A stretch of 37,928 nt of DNA from Duganella sp. (GCA_026225475.1 JAMFSU010000151.1:1-37928); one strand, 5' to 3'. Shown: positions 1 through 10,155, numbered from the stretch's first letter. The notes: a model not told the origin generated them from the letters alone. Numbers and translations: made by a program.

Positions 1-73
1 CTCCCATTTTCTGCGGCGCATCGCTGGGAACCCCGTAGGGGCCAGGATCGCGCGGTCGCCTTCTTTTGCTTAG

Positions 74-123
74 CTTTTCTTGGCGAGACAAGAAAAGTAA
101 GCGGCTGCCGGGCCGCACCCGGC
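74..123. repeat. REP-like double hairpin
   Basis: Two adjacent perfect inverted repeats are visible. The first has 9-bp arms at 74-82 and 89-97 with a 6-nt loop; the second has 6-bp arms at 107-112 and 118-123 with a 5-nt loop. The arrangement resembles the interspersed palindromic elements common in intergenic DNA of Oxalobacteraceae and Burkholderia. It lies downstream of the IclR gene and could also serve as a transcription or mRNA-stability barrier. Copy number elsewhere in the genome cannot be seen from here. Confidence 0.5.
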
Positions 124-157
124 TAGCTCGTCCGAAGAAAACCCAGCATCAGCATCT

Positions 158-189
158 AAGAAACCAAGAAACCAAGAAACCAAGAAACG
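158..189. repeat. 8-bp tandem repeat, four copies
   Basis: The unit AAGAAACC is repeated four times head to tail; only the last base of the fourth copy differs. There is no open reading frame across it. It lies between the REP-like element and the 3' end of the IclR gene, and the short perfect unit makes slippage-driven length variation likely. The remaining bases of 1-264 show no gene. Confidence 0.7.
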
Positions 190-264
190 ACCGACGAGTG
201 CTTCTTAGCTGAACAGCATTAAGGCGCAGTGCCTGGCTTTTTTCAAGGTTGCTGCGAAAACGAA

Positions 265-1110
265 TCAGGTGCCGAAACTGCTGCTACCCATCAATTTGGA
301 CAGACGCGCCGAGATTTCACGCACGATGTCCTGGCTTTCATCGAGACTTGGGTTGACCTTCTTGTCGATGCGCTCGATGTAGGGCACATTCAATGCCGCT
401 AACATGCGGTTGTTGGCACCCAGCACCGGATAGGACAGGTTCACTACGCCGCGAATCTGGCGGCTGTCCATGCGCGAATAGCCGCGCTCCTGGGTTTCGG
501 CGATCTGGCGCAGCAACTGCGCGTGATCGATGTCCTGCTCGCCATCCATGCGTACATGCGCGGCCAGCATGCGGCCACGCTCGGCTTCGTCGCAAAACGA
601 TAGCAACACATGACCGGACGCGGTATCGGTCAAGCTCACCAGTGCGCCGACCTTGAGTCCGAAGGCCCAGCGTTCAGGACTGTCGACCTGCGCCACCACA
701 ATCACACGACCGGCTTCATAGACTGTCAGATGGGTCGACTGCATGGTGCGATTGGCCAGTTCGCGCATGTGTGGCAGCGCGGTGCTGACCAGCGACCGAA
801 TCGGCTGGTGGTGGTGCGCCAGCTCAAATAGTTTCAGCGATAGCCGGTATTGGTCATTGTCGGCAATCAGGTAGCCACGCTGTTCCAGCGTTACCACCAT
901 ACGGAAAATCTCATTGACGCTGCGGCCCAACTGTTTGGAGATCTGGTTCAACGTCAACATCTGCTCGGATTTGCTCAGCAATTCCAGAATGTCGAGCCCC
1001 TTGTCTAGCGCTGGTGCGGCATAGCGTGATTTGCCAGCATCGCTGGTATCGTCGCTGGCGGTCGGTACGGGAAGCGTGGAATCTGCTGCGTTTTTTTGGG
1101 TTCTTGGCAT
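265..1110 (-). CDS. IclR-family transcriptional regulator
   Basis: This 281-residue protein has the IclR layout: an N-terminal winged helix-turn-helix at about residues 33-90 (ALDKGLDILELL, then a recognition region near SVNEIFRMV), followed by an effector-binding domain of about 170 residues containing the typical SGHVLLSF and YSRMDSRQIRGVVNLSYPV stretches. About 30 extra polar residues precede the DNA-binding domain. IclR proteins usually respond to small carboxylates or sugar acids. It is transcribed in the same direction as the porin upstream of it, and the next locus on the other side of the porin is the L-fucose operon, so control of porin and fucose genes is a reasonable inference. A 16-bp perfect palindrome 57 bp upstream of its start may be its own operator. 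The effector is not known. Confidence 0.9.
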   Translation of the reverse strand: MPRTQKNAADSTLPVPTASDDTSDAGKSRYAAPALDKGLDILELLSKSEQMLTLNQISKQLGRSVNEIFRMVVTLEQRGYLIADNDQYRLSLKLFELAHHHQPIRSLVSTALPHMRELANRTMQSTHLTVYEAGRVIVVAQVDSPERWAFGLKVGALVSLTDTASGHVLLSFCDEAERGRMLAAHVRMDGEQDIDHAQLLRQIAETQERGYSRMDSRQIRGVVNLSYPVLGANNRMLAALNVPYIERIDKKVNPSLDESQDIVREISARLSKLMGSSSFGT

Positions 1111-1166
1111 GGCGGGCTAGATAAAGGCGAAGTGAGCGTCGCTGAGCATGTCGCTCAGTGGGCCGG

Positions 1167-1182
1167 GATAATGCGCATTATC
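1167..1182. promoter_or_regulatory. 16-bp perfect palindrome upstream of iclR-type gene
   Basis: GATAATGCGCATTATC reads identically on both strands and sits 57 bp upstream of the IclR start codon. IclR-family dimers or tetramers bind such palindromes, so an autoregulatory operator is likely. A looser site with GATA/TATC half-sites occurs at 2547-2558 between the porin and the fucose operon, with a shorter spacer. Confidence 0.4.
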
Positions 1183-1221
1183 GCTGAAACTGGTGCGGCA
1201 ATCGCAGCGCCAGTTTCAGCG
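1182..1221 (-). terminator. stem-loop after the porin gene
   Basis: There are perfect 12-bp inverted arms at 1182-1193 and 1210-1221 with a 16-nt loop, 20 nt after the porin stop codon. No T-tract follows in the direction of porin transcription, so it may be an mRNA 3' protector or a weak terminator rather than a classical intrinsic terminator. Confidence 0.4.
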
Positions 1222-1240
1222 CAGGTATTAAAGGACTACA

Positions 1241-2332
1241 TCAGAACGAATGACTGATGCCAGCATAGGCACCATTCTGGTTCTGTCCTGGCAATGGACT
1301 GTTATTGGTCGCTTCGACCGAAAAATTGGCGTTGTTGCCATTGCGCACCGTGCCCATGCCGACATACAGCAAGGTGCGCTTGGACAAGGAATAATTGGCC
1401 CCGGCCATGAACAGGTTGGCGTTGCCACCGCCATGATTGGCATTGACGCGCAACGCTGCGCCGATCAGTGTCAACGCCGGCGACAATTGGTAGTTGGCGC
1501 CCAGCCAGTAATGATGCACCTGATCGGTGGCACCCGCCGCTGCATCCGGTGCGCGCAGATTTTCGTAACCGGCGAACAGCTTCAGCTTATCGATGGTCAG
1601 CGTGCCGCCCAGGATCAATTCCTTGGACGTGTCATAGACACTGACATAGTGGCCGTTGGCATCGCGTACGACGTCATAGATGGCACGTAATTCCAGCGTC
1701 GGATTGCTGTAGACCAGTGATACGCCATCCTTGCGACTATTGGTCACCGAGCCGGCTTGTTCTCCGAGGCTGGTTTGCACGGTGGCGTTGAAGCCGCCCC
1801 AGGTCGGGGTTTGATACTCGATCACATTGTTGGCGCCTTGCCAGTTGCGGCCGTTGACCAAGGTGGCGGTGCCGACGAATTGCTGTCCGGTCGGGTCGAG
1901 GAACCAGATGTCGTTGTCGATGAACAAGTTCTTGCCGAGCTTGACCGAACCGGCGCTGCCGCTGAGACCGACATAAGAGCGGCGGTTGAACAGGGCGCTG
2001 CCATTGGTGGTGCCGTTGGTCGCATCGAAGCCCGATTCCAGCAAGAAGAAGGCGCCCAGACCGGCACCCAGATCTTCTGTGCCCTTGAAGCCGATCATGC
2101 TGGTGCCCCATTGATTGCCGGCGGCACGCCACAAGCTGCCACTGTTACCGCCGGTGGTAGCGACATTGGATTGGTAGTCGATGCCGGCATCGACCCGGCC
2201 ATAGACGGTGACGTTGGTTTGTGCGTGCGTCGTGGCGCAGCTCAGTCCCAATATGGCGGCGCCAATGGTGGTTTGGTAAAGGCGCAGGGAACGCCGAGCA
2301 GCGAGGGCAGCGTTGGTGTTGGTGTGATGCAT
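1241..2332 (-). CDS. outer-membrane porin (Gram-negative general porin family)
   Basis: This 363-residue protein has an N-terminal signal peptide of about 38 residues (hydrophobic TTIGAAILGLSCATTHA, then QTNVTVYGRVDAGID, the hallmark first beta-strand of betaproteobacterial porins). Repeated amphipathic strands follow, with the typical LGAGLGAFFLLESGF and SYVGLSGSAGSVKLGK segments, and it ends in a C-terminal aromatic residue (GISHSF) as needed for recognition by the BAM complex. It should form a trimeric 16-strand channel. The start is supported by a GGAG at the right spacing. It lies between an IclR regulator and the L-fucose operon, divergent from the latter, so it may be the outer-membrane route for that sugar; this is inference. 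Confidence 0.93.
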   Translation of the reverse strand: MHHTNTNAALAARRSLRLYQTTIGAAILGLSCATTHAQTNVTVYGRVDAGIDYQSNVATTGGNSGSLWRAAGNQWGTSMIGFKGTEDLGAGLGAFFLLESGFDATNGTTNGSALFNRRSYVGLSGSAGSVKLGKNLFIDNDIWFLDPTGQQFVGTATLVNGRNWQGANNVIEYQTPTWGGFNATVQTSLGEQAGSVTNSRKDGVSLVYSNPTLELRAIYDVVRDANGHYVSVYDTSKELILGGTLTIDKLKLFAGYENLRAPDAAAGATDQVHHYWLGANYQLSPALTLIGAALRVNANHGGGNANLFMAGANYSLSKRTLLYVGMGTVRNGNNANFSVEATNNSPLPGQNQNGAYAGISHSF

Positions 2333-2741
2333 CAGAATCTCCGAGGTAATTGATTGGTGTCTGCCGTGATGGGCATGTATTTTTTTGTGTAGTGGTAGTG
2401 ACAGGCGCGGCTGATGAGAGCGCGCCGATTATTTGACGCAAAAATGCAGGCGAGTGCCTCCTGTATTTTTATTTGTAAAACGTGTTTTTAATGGAGAACA
2501 CGAATTATTGCCACAATACCAATACTAAATTGATATCATTTTGTGCGATATTGTTATCGACGGTGAGTAAAAATGGCTTCAGGTCTGGTTTTGAAGGATG
2601 GTAGCAAAGAACATTCAAATATAAAAATGTTTTTCATTGATGAATTCAAGGCTGCGTGTAATAATTCTTTCCACCAACAGCAGCCTGCTTCACACCGATC
2701 TCAGCCATTTTTTCCTCACATCGACTGACACCTCCAATACG
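2333..2741. promoter_or_regulatory. divergent intergenic region, porin / fucose operon
   Basis: This AT-rich 409-bp stretch between two divergently read genes has no convincing ORF. A plausible sigma-70 promoter for the fucose operon is TTGATG at 2637-2642 and AATAAT at 2660-2665 with a 17-bp spacer. An imperfect palindrome CGATA-TTGT-TATCG at 2546-2559 is a candidate regulator site. No start site can be proven from sequence alone. Confidence 0.35.
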
Positions 2742-4019
2742 ATGACCACCATCACCTCCATGCGCGTCCTCGACGTGCGTTTCCCGACTTCGCAAACACT
2801 CGACGGTTCCGATGCCATGAATCCGGATCCCGATTATTCGGCGGCCTATGTGATTCTCGAAACCGATCATGCTGGTCTGGAAGGGCATGGTCTGACCTTC
2901 ACGATCGGTCGCGGCAATGAAATCTGCTGTGCCGCGATCAAGGCTATGGAGCATTTGGTGGTCGGTCTGGAGCTGGAAACCGTGAGTGCCGATATGGGTG
3001 GTTTTTGGCGCGATATCACTTCCGACAGCCAGTTGCGTTGGATTGGCCCGGACAAGGGCGCCATCCATCTGGCTACTGGTGCCGTCGTCAATGCGGTGTG
3101 GGACTTGTGGGCCAAGGCTGAGCGCAAGCCATTATGGAAACTGGTGGCGGACATGACGCCGGAACAGTTTGTCCGCTGTATCGACTTCCGTTACCTGAGC
3201 GACTGCATCACGCCCGACGAAGCACTGGTGTTGCTGCGGGCACAAGCTCCTGGCAAGGCCGAGCGGATTCGCCAACTGGAGCAGCACGGTTATCCTTGCT
3301 ACACAACTTCGGCTGGATGGTTAGGCTATGACGACGCCAAGCTGCGTCGTTTGTGCCAGGAAGCCATCGATGGCGGTTTCAACCATATCAAGCTCAAGGT
3401 CGGTCGCGATCTGGCCGACGACAAACGCCGCGTGACGATTGCGCGCGAAGTGATCGGCCCCGAGCGTCATTTGATGATCGATGCCAATCAGGTGTGGGAA
3501 GTCGACCAGGCGATCGAGTGGGTCAATCAGTTGGCCTTCGCCAAGCCCTGGTTCATTGAGGAACCCACTAGTCCCGACGACGTCGAAGGGCATCGTAAGA
3601 TTCGCGAAGGCATTGGCGCAGTCAAGGTTGCCACCGGTGAAATGTGCCAGAACCGGGTACTGTTCAAGCAATTCATCATGCGCGGTGCGATTGATGTGGT
3701 GCAGATCGATTCCTGCCGGTTGGGCGGTGTCAACGAGATTCTGGCGGTGCTATTAATGGCGGCCAAATACAAGCTGCCGGTCTGTCCGCATGCCGGCGGC
3801 GTTGGTTTGTGCGAGTATGTGCAGCACTTGTCGATGATCGACTACATTTGCGTTTCCGGCACCACCGAAGGACGTGTGACAGAATATGTCGATCATTTGC
3901 ATGAACATTTCGTCGATCCTTGCGTGGTGAAAGGTGCCGCTTATTTTCCGCCGACCGCGCCGGGCTTCTCGATCACAATGAAGACGGAATCGCTTGAGCA
4001 ATACCGTTTCCGCGGCTGA
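2742..4019 (+). CDS. fucD: L-fuconate dehydratase (enolase superfamily)
   Basis: It dehydrates L-fuconate to 2-keto-3-deoxy-L-fuconate in the cytoplasm. The N-terminus (DVRFPTSQTLDGSDAMNPD) and the stretch FTIGRGNEI are diagnostic of the Xanthomonas-type FucD group within the mandelate racemase subgroup. The Mg-binding and acid/base elements are present: KLKVG (KxK pair), MIDANQVW (first Asp ligand), IEEPTSPDD (Glu ligand) and CPHAGGVGLCEY (catalytic His region). The ATG at 2742 gives 425 residues and matches the family N-terminus; an in-frame ATG at 2637 would add 35 residues unlike the family and would overlap the proposed promoter. First gene of the fucose operon; the next gene is 118 nt away. 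Confidence 0.93.
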   Translation: MTTITSMRVLDVRFPTSQTLDGSDAMNPDPDYSAAYVILETDHAGLEGHGLTFTIGRGNEICCAAIKAMEHLVVGLELETVSADMGGFWRDITSDSQLRWIGPDKGAIHLATGAVVNAVWDLWAKAERKPLWKLVADMTPEQFVRCIDFRYLSDCITPDEALVLLRAQAPGKAERIRQLEQHGYPCYTTSAGWLGYDDAKLRRLCQEAIDGGFNHIKLKVGRDLADDKRRVTIAREVIGPERHLMIDANQVWEVDQAIEWVNQLAFAKPWFIEEPTSPDDVEGHRKIREGIGAVKVATGEMCQNRVLFKQFIMRGAIDVVQIDSCRLGGVNEILAVLLMAAKYKLPVCPHAGGVGLCEYVQHLSMIDYICVSGTTEGRVTEYVDHLHEHFVDPCVVKGAAYFPPTAPGFSITMKTESLEQYRFRG

Positions 4020-4119
4020 CGTCCAGGCGTCGAGACAACGAGACTGAACGCAGATGCAAGGCCGGCAGCGAGCAGCAGTGCCGTTGGTCATTTGATGTAA
4101 AAAATAAAAATAAAAATAA

Positions 4120-4914
<795 letters not shown>

Positions 4915-4923
4915 GGAGCCGAC

Positions 4924-5262
4924 ATGCGTTACTGCCTGGCTTTGGATCTGAAAGACGACGTTGCATTGATTGCGCGCTACGAAGAGCAGCATCGCCGTAT
5001 CTGGCCGGAGATTGCCGCCCATTTGCGCCAGCACGGTGTGACCGGGATGCAGATTTATCGACTCGGCACGCGCATGACCATGATCATGGAAACCGACGAC
5101 GCCGTCTATGACGCCGCCCGCATGGCGCAGGCCATGCAGGACGATGCGCGGGTGCAGGAATGGGAAGCATTGATGTGGCAGTTCCAGGCACCGACGCCAT
5201 GGACGCCGCAAGGAGAGAAATGGGTAGCGATGGCCAAGATCTTCGATCTGCAACAGCAATGA
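4924..5262 (+). CDS. sugar mutarotase, RhaM/L-fucose mutarotase family
   Basis: This 112-residue protein of the L-rhamnose mutarotase family (COG3254) fits the family length of about 105-115. Typical features are RYCLALDLKDD at the start, the Glu/His-rich YEEQHRRIWPEI segment containing the catalytic His, and the C-terminal WQFQAPTPW. Such enzymes interconvert alpha and beta anomers, and in this position the substrate is presumably L-fucopyranose, feeding the dehydrogenase just upstream. GAGGAG lies 4 nt before the ATG and the gap to the SDR is only 9 nt, so the two are probably translationally linked. Confidence 0.85.
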   Translation: MRYCLALDLKDDVALIARYEEQHRRIWPEIAAHLRQHGVTGMQIYRLGTRMTMIMETDDAVYDAARMAQAMQDDARVQEWEALMWQFQAPTPWTPQGEKWVAMAKIFDLQQQ

Positions 5263-5360
5263 CGCGTGACCAGCGCGAAAACGAGGGTAATTCTGCAAGA
5301 CTGAAAGACGAAGTACAACACGGCTGAGAACAAGGCCGGCTTGCATCAGATGAGGTAGCT

Positions 5361-6920
5361 ATGCAGCAAACAGAACAAACAGAGACAGCCGACAACGGCG
5401 GCGCACAATATTTGATTTCGCTCAAAAACGTCACCAAGCGTTTTCCGGGCGTATTGGCACTGGACAATTGCCAGATCGATTTACTGCCCGGCGAAGTACA
5501 TGCGCTGATGGGCGAGAACGGCGCTGGCAAATCGACCTTGATGAAGATTCTCTCTGGCGTTTATCAACGCGACGCCGGTGAAATCCTGGTCGATGGCCGC
5601 GCAGTCGAGATCGATGGTCCGCGCGCAGCACAGGCGCTCGGCATTGGCATCATTCATCAGGAACTCAATCTGATGAATCATTTAAGTGCCGCGCAAAACA
5701 TCTACATCGGTCGCGAGCCACGCGGCCGCTTCGGCGTGTTTCTTGACGAAGCCCAACTGAACCGCCAAGCCGCACAGATCTTTGCCCGCATGCGTCTCAA
5801 CCTCGATCCGCGTACGCTGATTGGTGAATTGACAGTGGCCAAGCAACAGATGGTTGAAATCGCCAAGGCGCTGTCCTTCGATTCGCGCGTGCTGATCATG
5901 GATGAGCCGACCGCTGCGCTCAACAATACCGAAATTGACGAGCTGTTTCGCATCATCCGCGAGCTGCAGGCGCAGGGCGTCGGCATTATCTATATCTCGC
6001 ACAAGATGGATGAGTTGCGGCGTATTTCCAATCGCGTCACCGTCATGCGCGACGGCAAATACATCGCCACCGTGCCGACCGAAAGCACGCCGATGGATAC
6101 CATCATCAACATGATGGTGGGCCGCCAGCTCGACAGCGCCCGGCCGGTCAATGCCAATACCGGTGCCAATGAAGTGGTGCTCGATGTGCGCGGCTTAACG
6201 CGTGGTCATGCCGTTCGCGATGTCAGCTTCCAGTTGCGCAAAGGAGAAATCCTCGGCTTTGCCGGACTGATGGGCGCTGGTCGTACCGAAGTGGCGCGCG
6301 CCATCTTTGGTGCCGATCCGATTGATGCCGGAGAAATTTATGTGCACGGCGACAAGGCTATGATCAAGTCGCCAGCCGATGCGGTCGCGCACGGCATCGG
6401 CTATCTGTCGGAAGACCGCAAGCATTTCGGTCTGGCTACCGGCCTCGACGTCAAGACCAATATTGCCATGTCGAGCATGCATCGCTTTCTCAACAAGGGT
6501 ATGTTCCTCGACGACGCCGCCATTCGCGATACAGCGCAACACTACGTGCGTCAACTCAGCATCAAGACGCCGTCGATCGATCAACCGGCGCGCCTGCTGT
6601 CGGGCGGCAATCAGCAAAAAATCGTAATTGCGAAATGGCTGCTGCGCGACTGCGACATTCTGTTCTTTGACGAGCCGACACGTGGCATTGATATCGGCGC
6701 CAAGAGCGAAATCTACAAGTTGCTCAATGCGCTGGCCGAACAAGGCAAGGCGATCGTGATGATCTCGTCCGAATTGCCGGAAGTGCTGCGCATGAGCCAT
6801 CGCGTGCTGATCATGTGCGAAGGTCGCATCACGGGCGAGCTCAGCGCCGCCGACGCTACCCAGGAAAAGATCATGCAACTGGCCACCCAGCGCGAATCCG
6901 ATCTTGCCGTTACCCACTAA
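5361..6920 (+). CDS. sugar ABC importer, double ATPase subunit (RbsA/AraG type)
   Basis: This 519-residue cytoplasmic protein has two fused nucleotide-binding domains, as in ribose, arabinose and xylose importers. The N-terminal domain has Walker [10 protein letters not shown] (about 53-61) and Walker [11 protein letters not shown] with the degenerate signature region LTVAKQQM. The C-terminal domain has MGAGRTEV in place of a canonical Walker A, signature LSGGNQQK and Walker [11 protein letters not shown]. The C-terminal site lacks the full P-loop, which is normal in this family. It energises the permease and binding protein encoded next, probably for L-fucose. Confidence 0.92.
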   Translation: MQQTEQTETADNGGAQYLISLKNVTKRFPGVLALDNCQIDLLPGEVHALMGENGAGKSTLMKILSGVYQRDAGEILVDGRAVEIDGPRAAQALGIGIIHQELNLMNHLSAAQNIYIGREPRGRFGVFLDEAQLNRQAAQIFARMRLNLDPRTLIGELTVAKQQMVEIAKALSFDSRVLIMDEPTAALNNTEIDELFRIIRELQAQGVGIIYISHKMDELRRISNRVTVMRDGKYIATVPTESTPMDTIINMMVGRQLDSARPVNANTGANEVVLDVRGLTRGHAVRDVSFQLRKGEILGFAGLMGAGRTEVARAIFGADPIDAGEIYVHGDKAMIKSPADAVAHGIGYLSEDRKHFGLATGLDVKTNIAMSSMHRFLNKGMFLDDAAIRDTAQHYVRQLSIKTPSIDQPARLLSGGNQQKIVIAKWLLRDCDILFFDEPTRGIDIGAKSEIYKLLNALAEQGKAIVMISSELPEVLRMSHRVLIMCEGRITGELSAADATQEKIMQLATQRESDLAVTH

Positions 6921-6937
6921 ATTTTTCGCAGACGACC

Positions 6938-8011
6938 ATGGCAAATACCCCAACCCCACTGTCTCAGGCTACGCTGACCATGAATTCCAAGTTGACATCC
7001 GACTCCGCTGCGCAGGCCCCGGCCTCGCTCCCGTCCGATTGGCGCGCGCGCCTGTTCAATCCCACCACACGGCAGAAATTGCTGGCCTTTGCCAGCCTGC
7101 TGGCGCTGATGGTGTTTTTCAGCTTTGCCAACGGCAACTTCCTGCAGATCGACAATTTGGTCAGTATTTTGCAATCGACCGCCGTCAACGGCGTGCTGGC
7201 GATTGCCTGCACCTTCGTCATCATCACCGCCGGGATTGACCTGTCGGTCGGTGTAATGATGACTTTTTGCGCGGTGATGGCTGGCGTGGTCCTGACTTAC
7301 TGGGGCTTGCCGATCTATGTCGGCATTTTTGCTGCGATCTTTTTCGGCGCCTTGTGTGGCTGGACTTCCGGCATGCTGATTGCCAAGCTGAAGGTGCCGC
7401 CATTCATCGCCACGCTGGGCATGATGATGTTGCTCAAGGGACTGTCACTGGTGATTTCCGGCACCAAGCCGATCTACTTCAATGACACGCCTTCGTTTTC
7501 GCAAATTTCCCAAGAGTCGCTGATCGGCGATCTGATTCCGGCATTACCGATACCGAATGCTGTGTTAATCCTATTCCTGGTGGCGATTGCTGCTGGTATC
7601 GTGCTCAACCGGACCGTGTTCGGTCGCTATACCTTTGCACTGGGCAGCAATGAAGAAGCGCTGCGTTTGTCCGGCGTCAAGGTGGATTTCTGGAAGGTTA
7701 TGGTCTACACCGTCAGCGGCGCCATTTGCGGCATCGCGGGCCTGTTGATTGCGTCGCGTCTCAATTCGGCTCAACCGGCACTGGGCCAGGGCTATGAGCT
7801 TGATGCGATTGCTGCGGTGGTAATCGGCGGCACCTCGCTGTCGGGTGGCACTGGCACCATTCTTGGCACCATCATCGGCGCCTTCATCATGAGCGTGCTG
7901 ATCAACGGTTTGCGCATCATGTCGGTGGCACAGGAATGGCAGACTGTGGTCACCGGCGTGATCATCATTCTGGCGGTCTATATGGATATTCTGCGCCGCC
8001 GCCGGCAATAA
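6938..8011 (+). CDS. sugar ABC importer permease (RbsC type)
   Basis: This integral membrane protein of 357 residues from the ATG at 6938 has about eight to ten hydrophobic segments and the family motifs ITAGIDLSVG, IAKLKVPPFIATLGMMMLLKG and VVIGGTSLSGGTGTI. An upstream in-frame start at 6815 lies inside the ATPase gene and is rejected; a later ATG at 6980 is also possible. Only 17 nt separate it from the ATPase gene. Together with the flanking ATPase and binding protein it forms a complete CUT2-type importer. Confidence 0.92.
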   Translation: MANTPTPLSQATLTMNSKLTSDSAAQAPASLPSDWRARLFNPTTRQKLLAFASLLALMVFFSFANGNFLQIDNLVSILQSTAVNGVLAIACTFVIITAGIDLSVGVMMTFCAVMAGVVLTYWGLPIYVGIFAAIFFGALCGWTSGMLIAKLKVPPFIATLGMMMLLKGLSLVISGTKPIYFNDTPSFSQISQESLIGDLIPALPIPNAVLILFLVAIAAGIVLNRTVFGRYTFALGSNEEALRLSGVKVDFWKVMVYTVSGAICGIAGLLIASRLNSAQPALGQGYELDAIAAVVIGGTSLSGGTGTILGTIIGAFIMSVLINGLRIMSVAQEWQTVVTGVIIILAVYMDILRRRRQ

Positions 8012-8100
8012 AAGTTATGGCAAACGCCATTCCCCAAGCGGTTTTTGCTTTGTTCTGAAGCTGCTTTACGCTGTATGTACATCAACCAAGGAGACGTAAC

Positions 8101-9045
8101 ATGATAAAGAGAAGAGCACTCAACATTGCCATCGGTCTGACTTTCGCATTGGGCCTGGGCAGTGTTGCCCACGCCGCTGACGAAATCTATATTCCCCTGA
8201 TTTCAAAAGGCTTCCAGCATCAATTCTGGCAGGCAGTCAAGGCTGGCGCTGAACAGGCCGGCAAGGATTACCACGTCAAGGTATCGTTCGAAGGCCCGGA
8301 AACCGAAGCCATGGTCGACAAGCAAATCGATATGCTGTCGGCAGCGCTGGCCAAGAAACCCAAGGCCATCGGCTTTGCTGCTCTCGACAGCAAGGCCGCC
8401 TTGCCGCTGCTGAAAAAAGCCCAGGCTGCGCATATCCCTGTCGTGGCATTTGACTCCGGCGTTGATAGCGATATTCCCGTCACCACTGCCACCACCAACA
8501 ACAAGGCAGCTGCGGCACTGGCTGCTGACAAGATGGCAGAACTGATCGGCAAGGAAGGCGAAATCGCCGTGGTGGCACATGACCAGACCAGCCGCACCGG
8601 CATCGACCGGCGCGATGGCTTCGTCGAACGCATCAAGGCTGCTTATCCACAAATCAAGATCGTCAGCATCCAATACGGTGCCGGTGACCAGTTGAAATCA
8701 ACCGAAATCACCAAGTCGATCCTGCAAGCCTATCCGCATCTCAAGGGTGCCTTCGGCACCAATGAAGGTTCGGCCATTGGCGTGATCAACGGTGTGCGCG
8801 AAATGAAGCGCAAAGTGGTCGTGATCGGTTTCGATTCGGGCAAGCAACAGAAGGATGCGATTCGCGATGGCCTGATGGCCGGTGCGATTACCCAAAACCC
8901 GGTCGGCATCGGTTACAAGACCGTCGAAGCTGCGGTCAAGGCACTCAAGGGAGAAAAGCTGCCGAAGATCATCGATACCGGTTTCTACTGGTATGACAAG
9001 AGCAACATTGCCGACCCAAAGATCGCGGCCGTGTTGTACGACTGA
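8101..9045 (+). CDS. periplasmic sugar-binding protein (RbsB type)
   Basis: This 314-residue protein has a cleavable signal peptide (residues 1-25, ending AHA-AD) followed by a type I periplasmic binding fold: IYIPLISKGFQHQFWQAV at the first strand/helix, IPVVAFDSGVDSDI, and the hinge/ligand-binding stretch VVVIGFDSGKQQ. RBS AAGGAG lies 6 nt before the ATG. It is the substrate receptor of the importer encoded upstream; operon context suggests L-fucose, though pentoses or other deoxy sugars remain possible. A large stem-loop follows the gene. Confidence 0.9.
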   Translation: MIKRRALNIAIGLTFALGLGSVAHAADEIYIPLISKGFQHQFWQAVKAGAEQAGKDYHVKVSFEGPETEAMVDKQIDMLSAALAKKPKAIGFAALDSKAALPLLKKAQAAHIPVVAFDSGVDSDIPVTTATTNNKAAAALAADKMAELIGKEGEIAVVAHDQTSRTGIDRRDGFVERIKAAYPQIKIVSIQYGAGDQLKSTEITKSILQAYPHLKGAFGTNEGSAIGVINGVREMKRKVVVIGFDSGKQQKDAIRDGLMAGAITQNPVGIGYKTVEAAVKALKGEKLPKIIDTGFYWYDKSNIADPKIAAVLYD

Positions 9046-9088
9046 TCGCGCTAATTTCTTTGATCTGTCGTTGCTGATCTAAGGCCTG

Positions 9089-9141
9089 ATGCCGGCATGC
9101 CGTGGTAGCGCACACATTGCGCTGTCGCTGCATGCCGGCAT
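9089..9141 (+). promoter_or_regulatory. compound stem-loop between binding protein and lactonase genes
   Basis: There are perfect 12-bp arms at 9089-9100 and 9130-9141. Inside the loop a second 6-bp inverted repeat (AGCGCA / TGCGCT) can pair, and each outer arm is itself nearly palindromic. Stem-loops after binding-protein genes commonly stabilise the upstream mRNA or attenuate the downstream gene; either role fits here. GTTTATT follows the structure, so partial termination is also possible. Confidence 0.45.
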
Positions 9142-9177
9142 GTTTATTGAATCTATCGATCATTGCGGAGCGTGAAC

Positions 9178-10038
9178 TTGCGTATCGATGCACATCAACA
9201 TTTCTGGCGCTATCGCGCGCAGGACTATCCCTGGATCGTCAGTGGCATGGATGCCCTGGCGCAGGACATGCTGCCAGACCAGTTGCAACCTTTGTTACAG
9301 GCTGCCGGCCTGCAGGCCTCGATTGCCGTGCAAGCGCGTGGCGGTCGGGAAGAAACCCGGTTCCTGCTGGACCTGGCGCGACACAACGACAGCATTGTCG
9401 GCGTGGTCGGCTGGGATAATCTGGCCGTGCCCGATCTGGCAGAGCGTTTGTCGGAATGGCAGGGTGGTAACAAGCTGGTCGGTTTCCGTCATCAGGTGCA
9501 GGACGAGGTCGATGTCGCTGCATTTCTGGCGCATGCCGATTTCAATCGCGGTGTGGCCTTGTTGCAAACACAGGGCTATGTCTACGACGTGCTGGTGTAT
9601 CAGCATCAACTGGCCGACACCTTGCAGTTTTGTCGCCACCATGATCAGCACTGGCTGGTGCTCGATCACCTCGGCAAACCAGCCTTGCGCGACTTTGCCG
9701 TTGGCGACATTGCCGCGCGCTGGGCCCAGCAACTGACGGCATTGGCCAAGTTGCCGCATGTGGTGTGCAAACTGTCGGGGCTGGTGACCGAAGCCGATTG
9801 GGGTAATGGTTTGCAGCCTGACGACTTGCTCCATATTCGTCGTTGTCTCGATGTGGCATTGCAGGCGTTCGGCCCGCAGCGGCTGATGTTCGGCTCTGAC
9901 TGGCCGGTGTGCCTGTTGGCGGCGTCCTATGCTGAGGTAGCCCAGGTAGTGGCCGACTGGGCCAAGGTGAATCTGCATGTTGGTGAGCAAGAGGCACTGT
10001 GGGGCGGCACCGCGGCACGCTGTTACGGTTTGGCATAG
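9178..10038 (+). CDS. L-fuconolactone hydrolase, amidohydrolase family
   Basis: It opens L-fucono-lactone to L-fuconate, the step between the dehydrogenase and FucD. The sequence begins MRIDAHQHFW with the metal-binding HxH motif of amidohydrolase_2 enzymes, continues with GVVGWDN, LDHLGKP and CKLSGL, and has GSDWPV near the C-terminus with the catalytic Asp. The TTG at 9178 is the best start: GGAG at 9167-9170 gives a 7-nt spacing and the resulting N-terminus matches the family; a TTG at 9163 would place the SD inside the gene. 286 residues. Last gene of the fucose operon, separated from the importer genes by the stem-loop. Confidence 0.85.
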   Translation: MRIDAHQHFWRYRAQDYPWIVSGMDALAQDMLPDQLQPLLQAAGLQASIAVQARGGREETRFLLDLARHNDSIVGVVGWDNLAVPDLAERLSEWQGGNKLVGFRHQVQDEVDVAAFLAHADFNRGVALLQTQGYVYDVLVYQHQLADTLQFCRHHDQHWLVLDHLGKPALRDFAVGDIAARWAQQLTALAKLPHVVCKLSGLVTEADWGNGLQPDDLLHIRRCLDVALQAFGPQRLMFGSDWPVCLLAASYAEVAQVVADWAKVNLHVGEQEALWGGTAARCYGLA

Positions 10039-10155
10039 ACTGGCCGCGGCAGGGCGCATATGCATATGCGGATATATTCGTGGCGGCACAGGCGGGCGGG
10101 CAGCAGAATCGGCATGAATCTATTTTCCTTTTCCCTCCTTGCCGGATGCCGCACC

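Noticed and set aside
158..189. Possible CRISPR array
   Set aside because: The unit is 8 bp with no spacers; it is a simple tandem repeat. No CRISPR-like array or cas gene was seen anywhere in the window.
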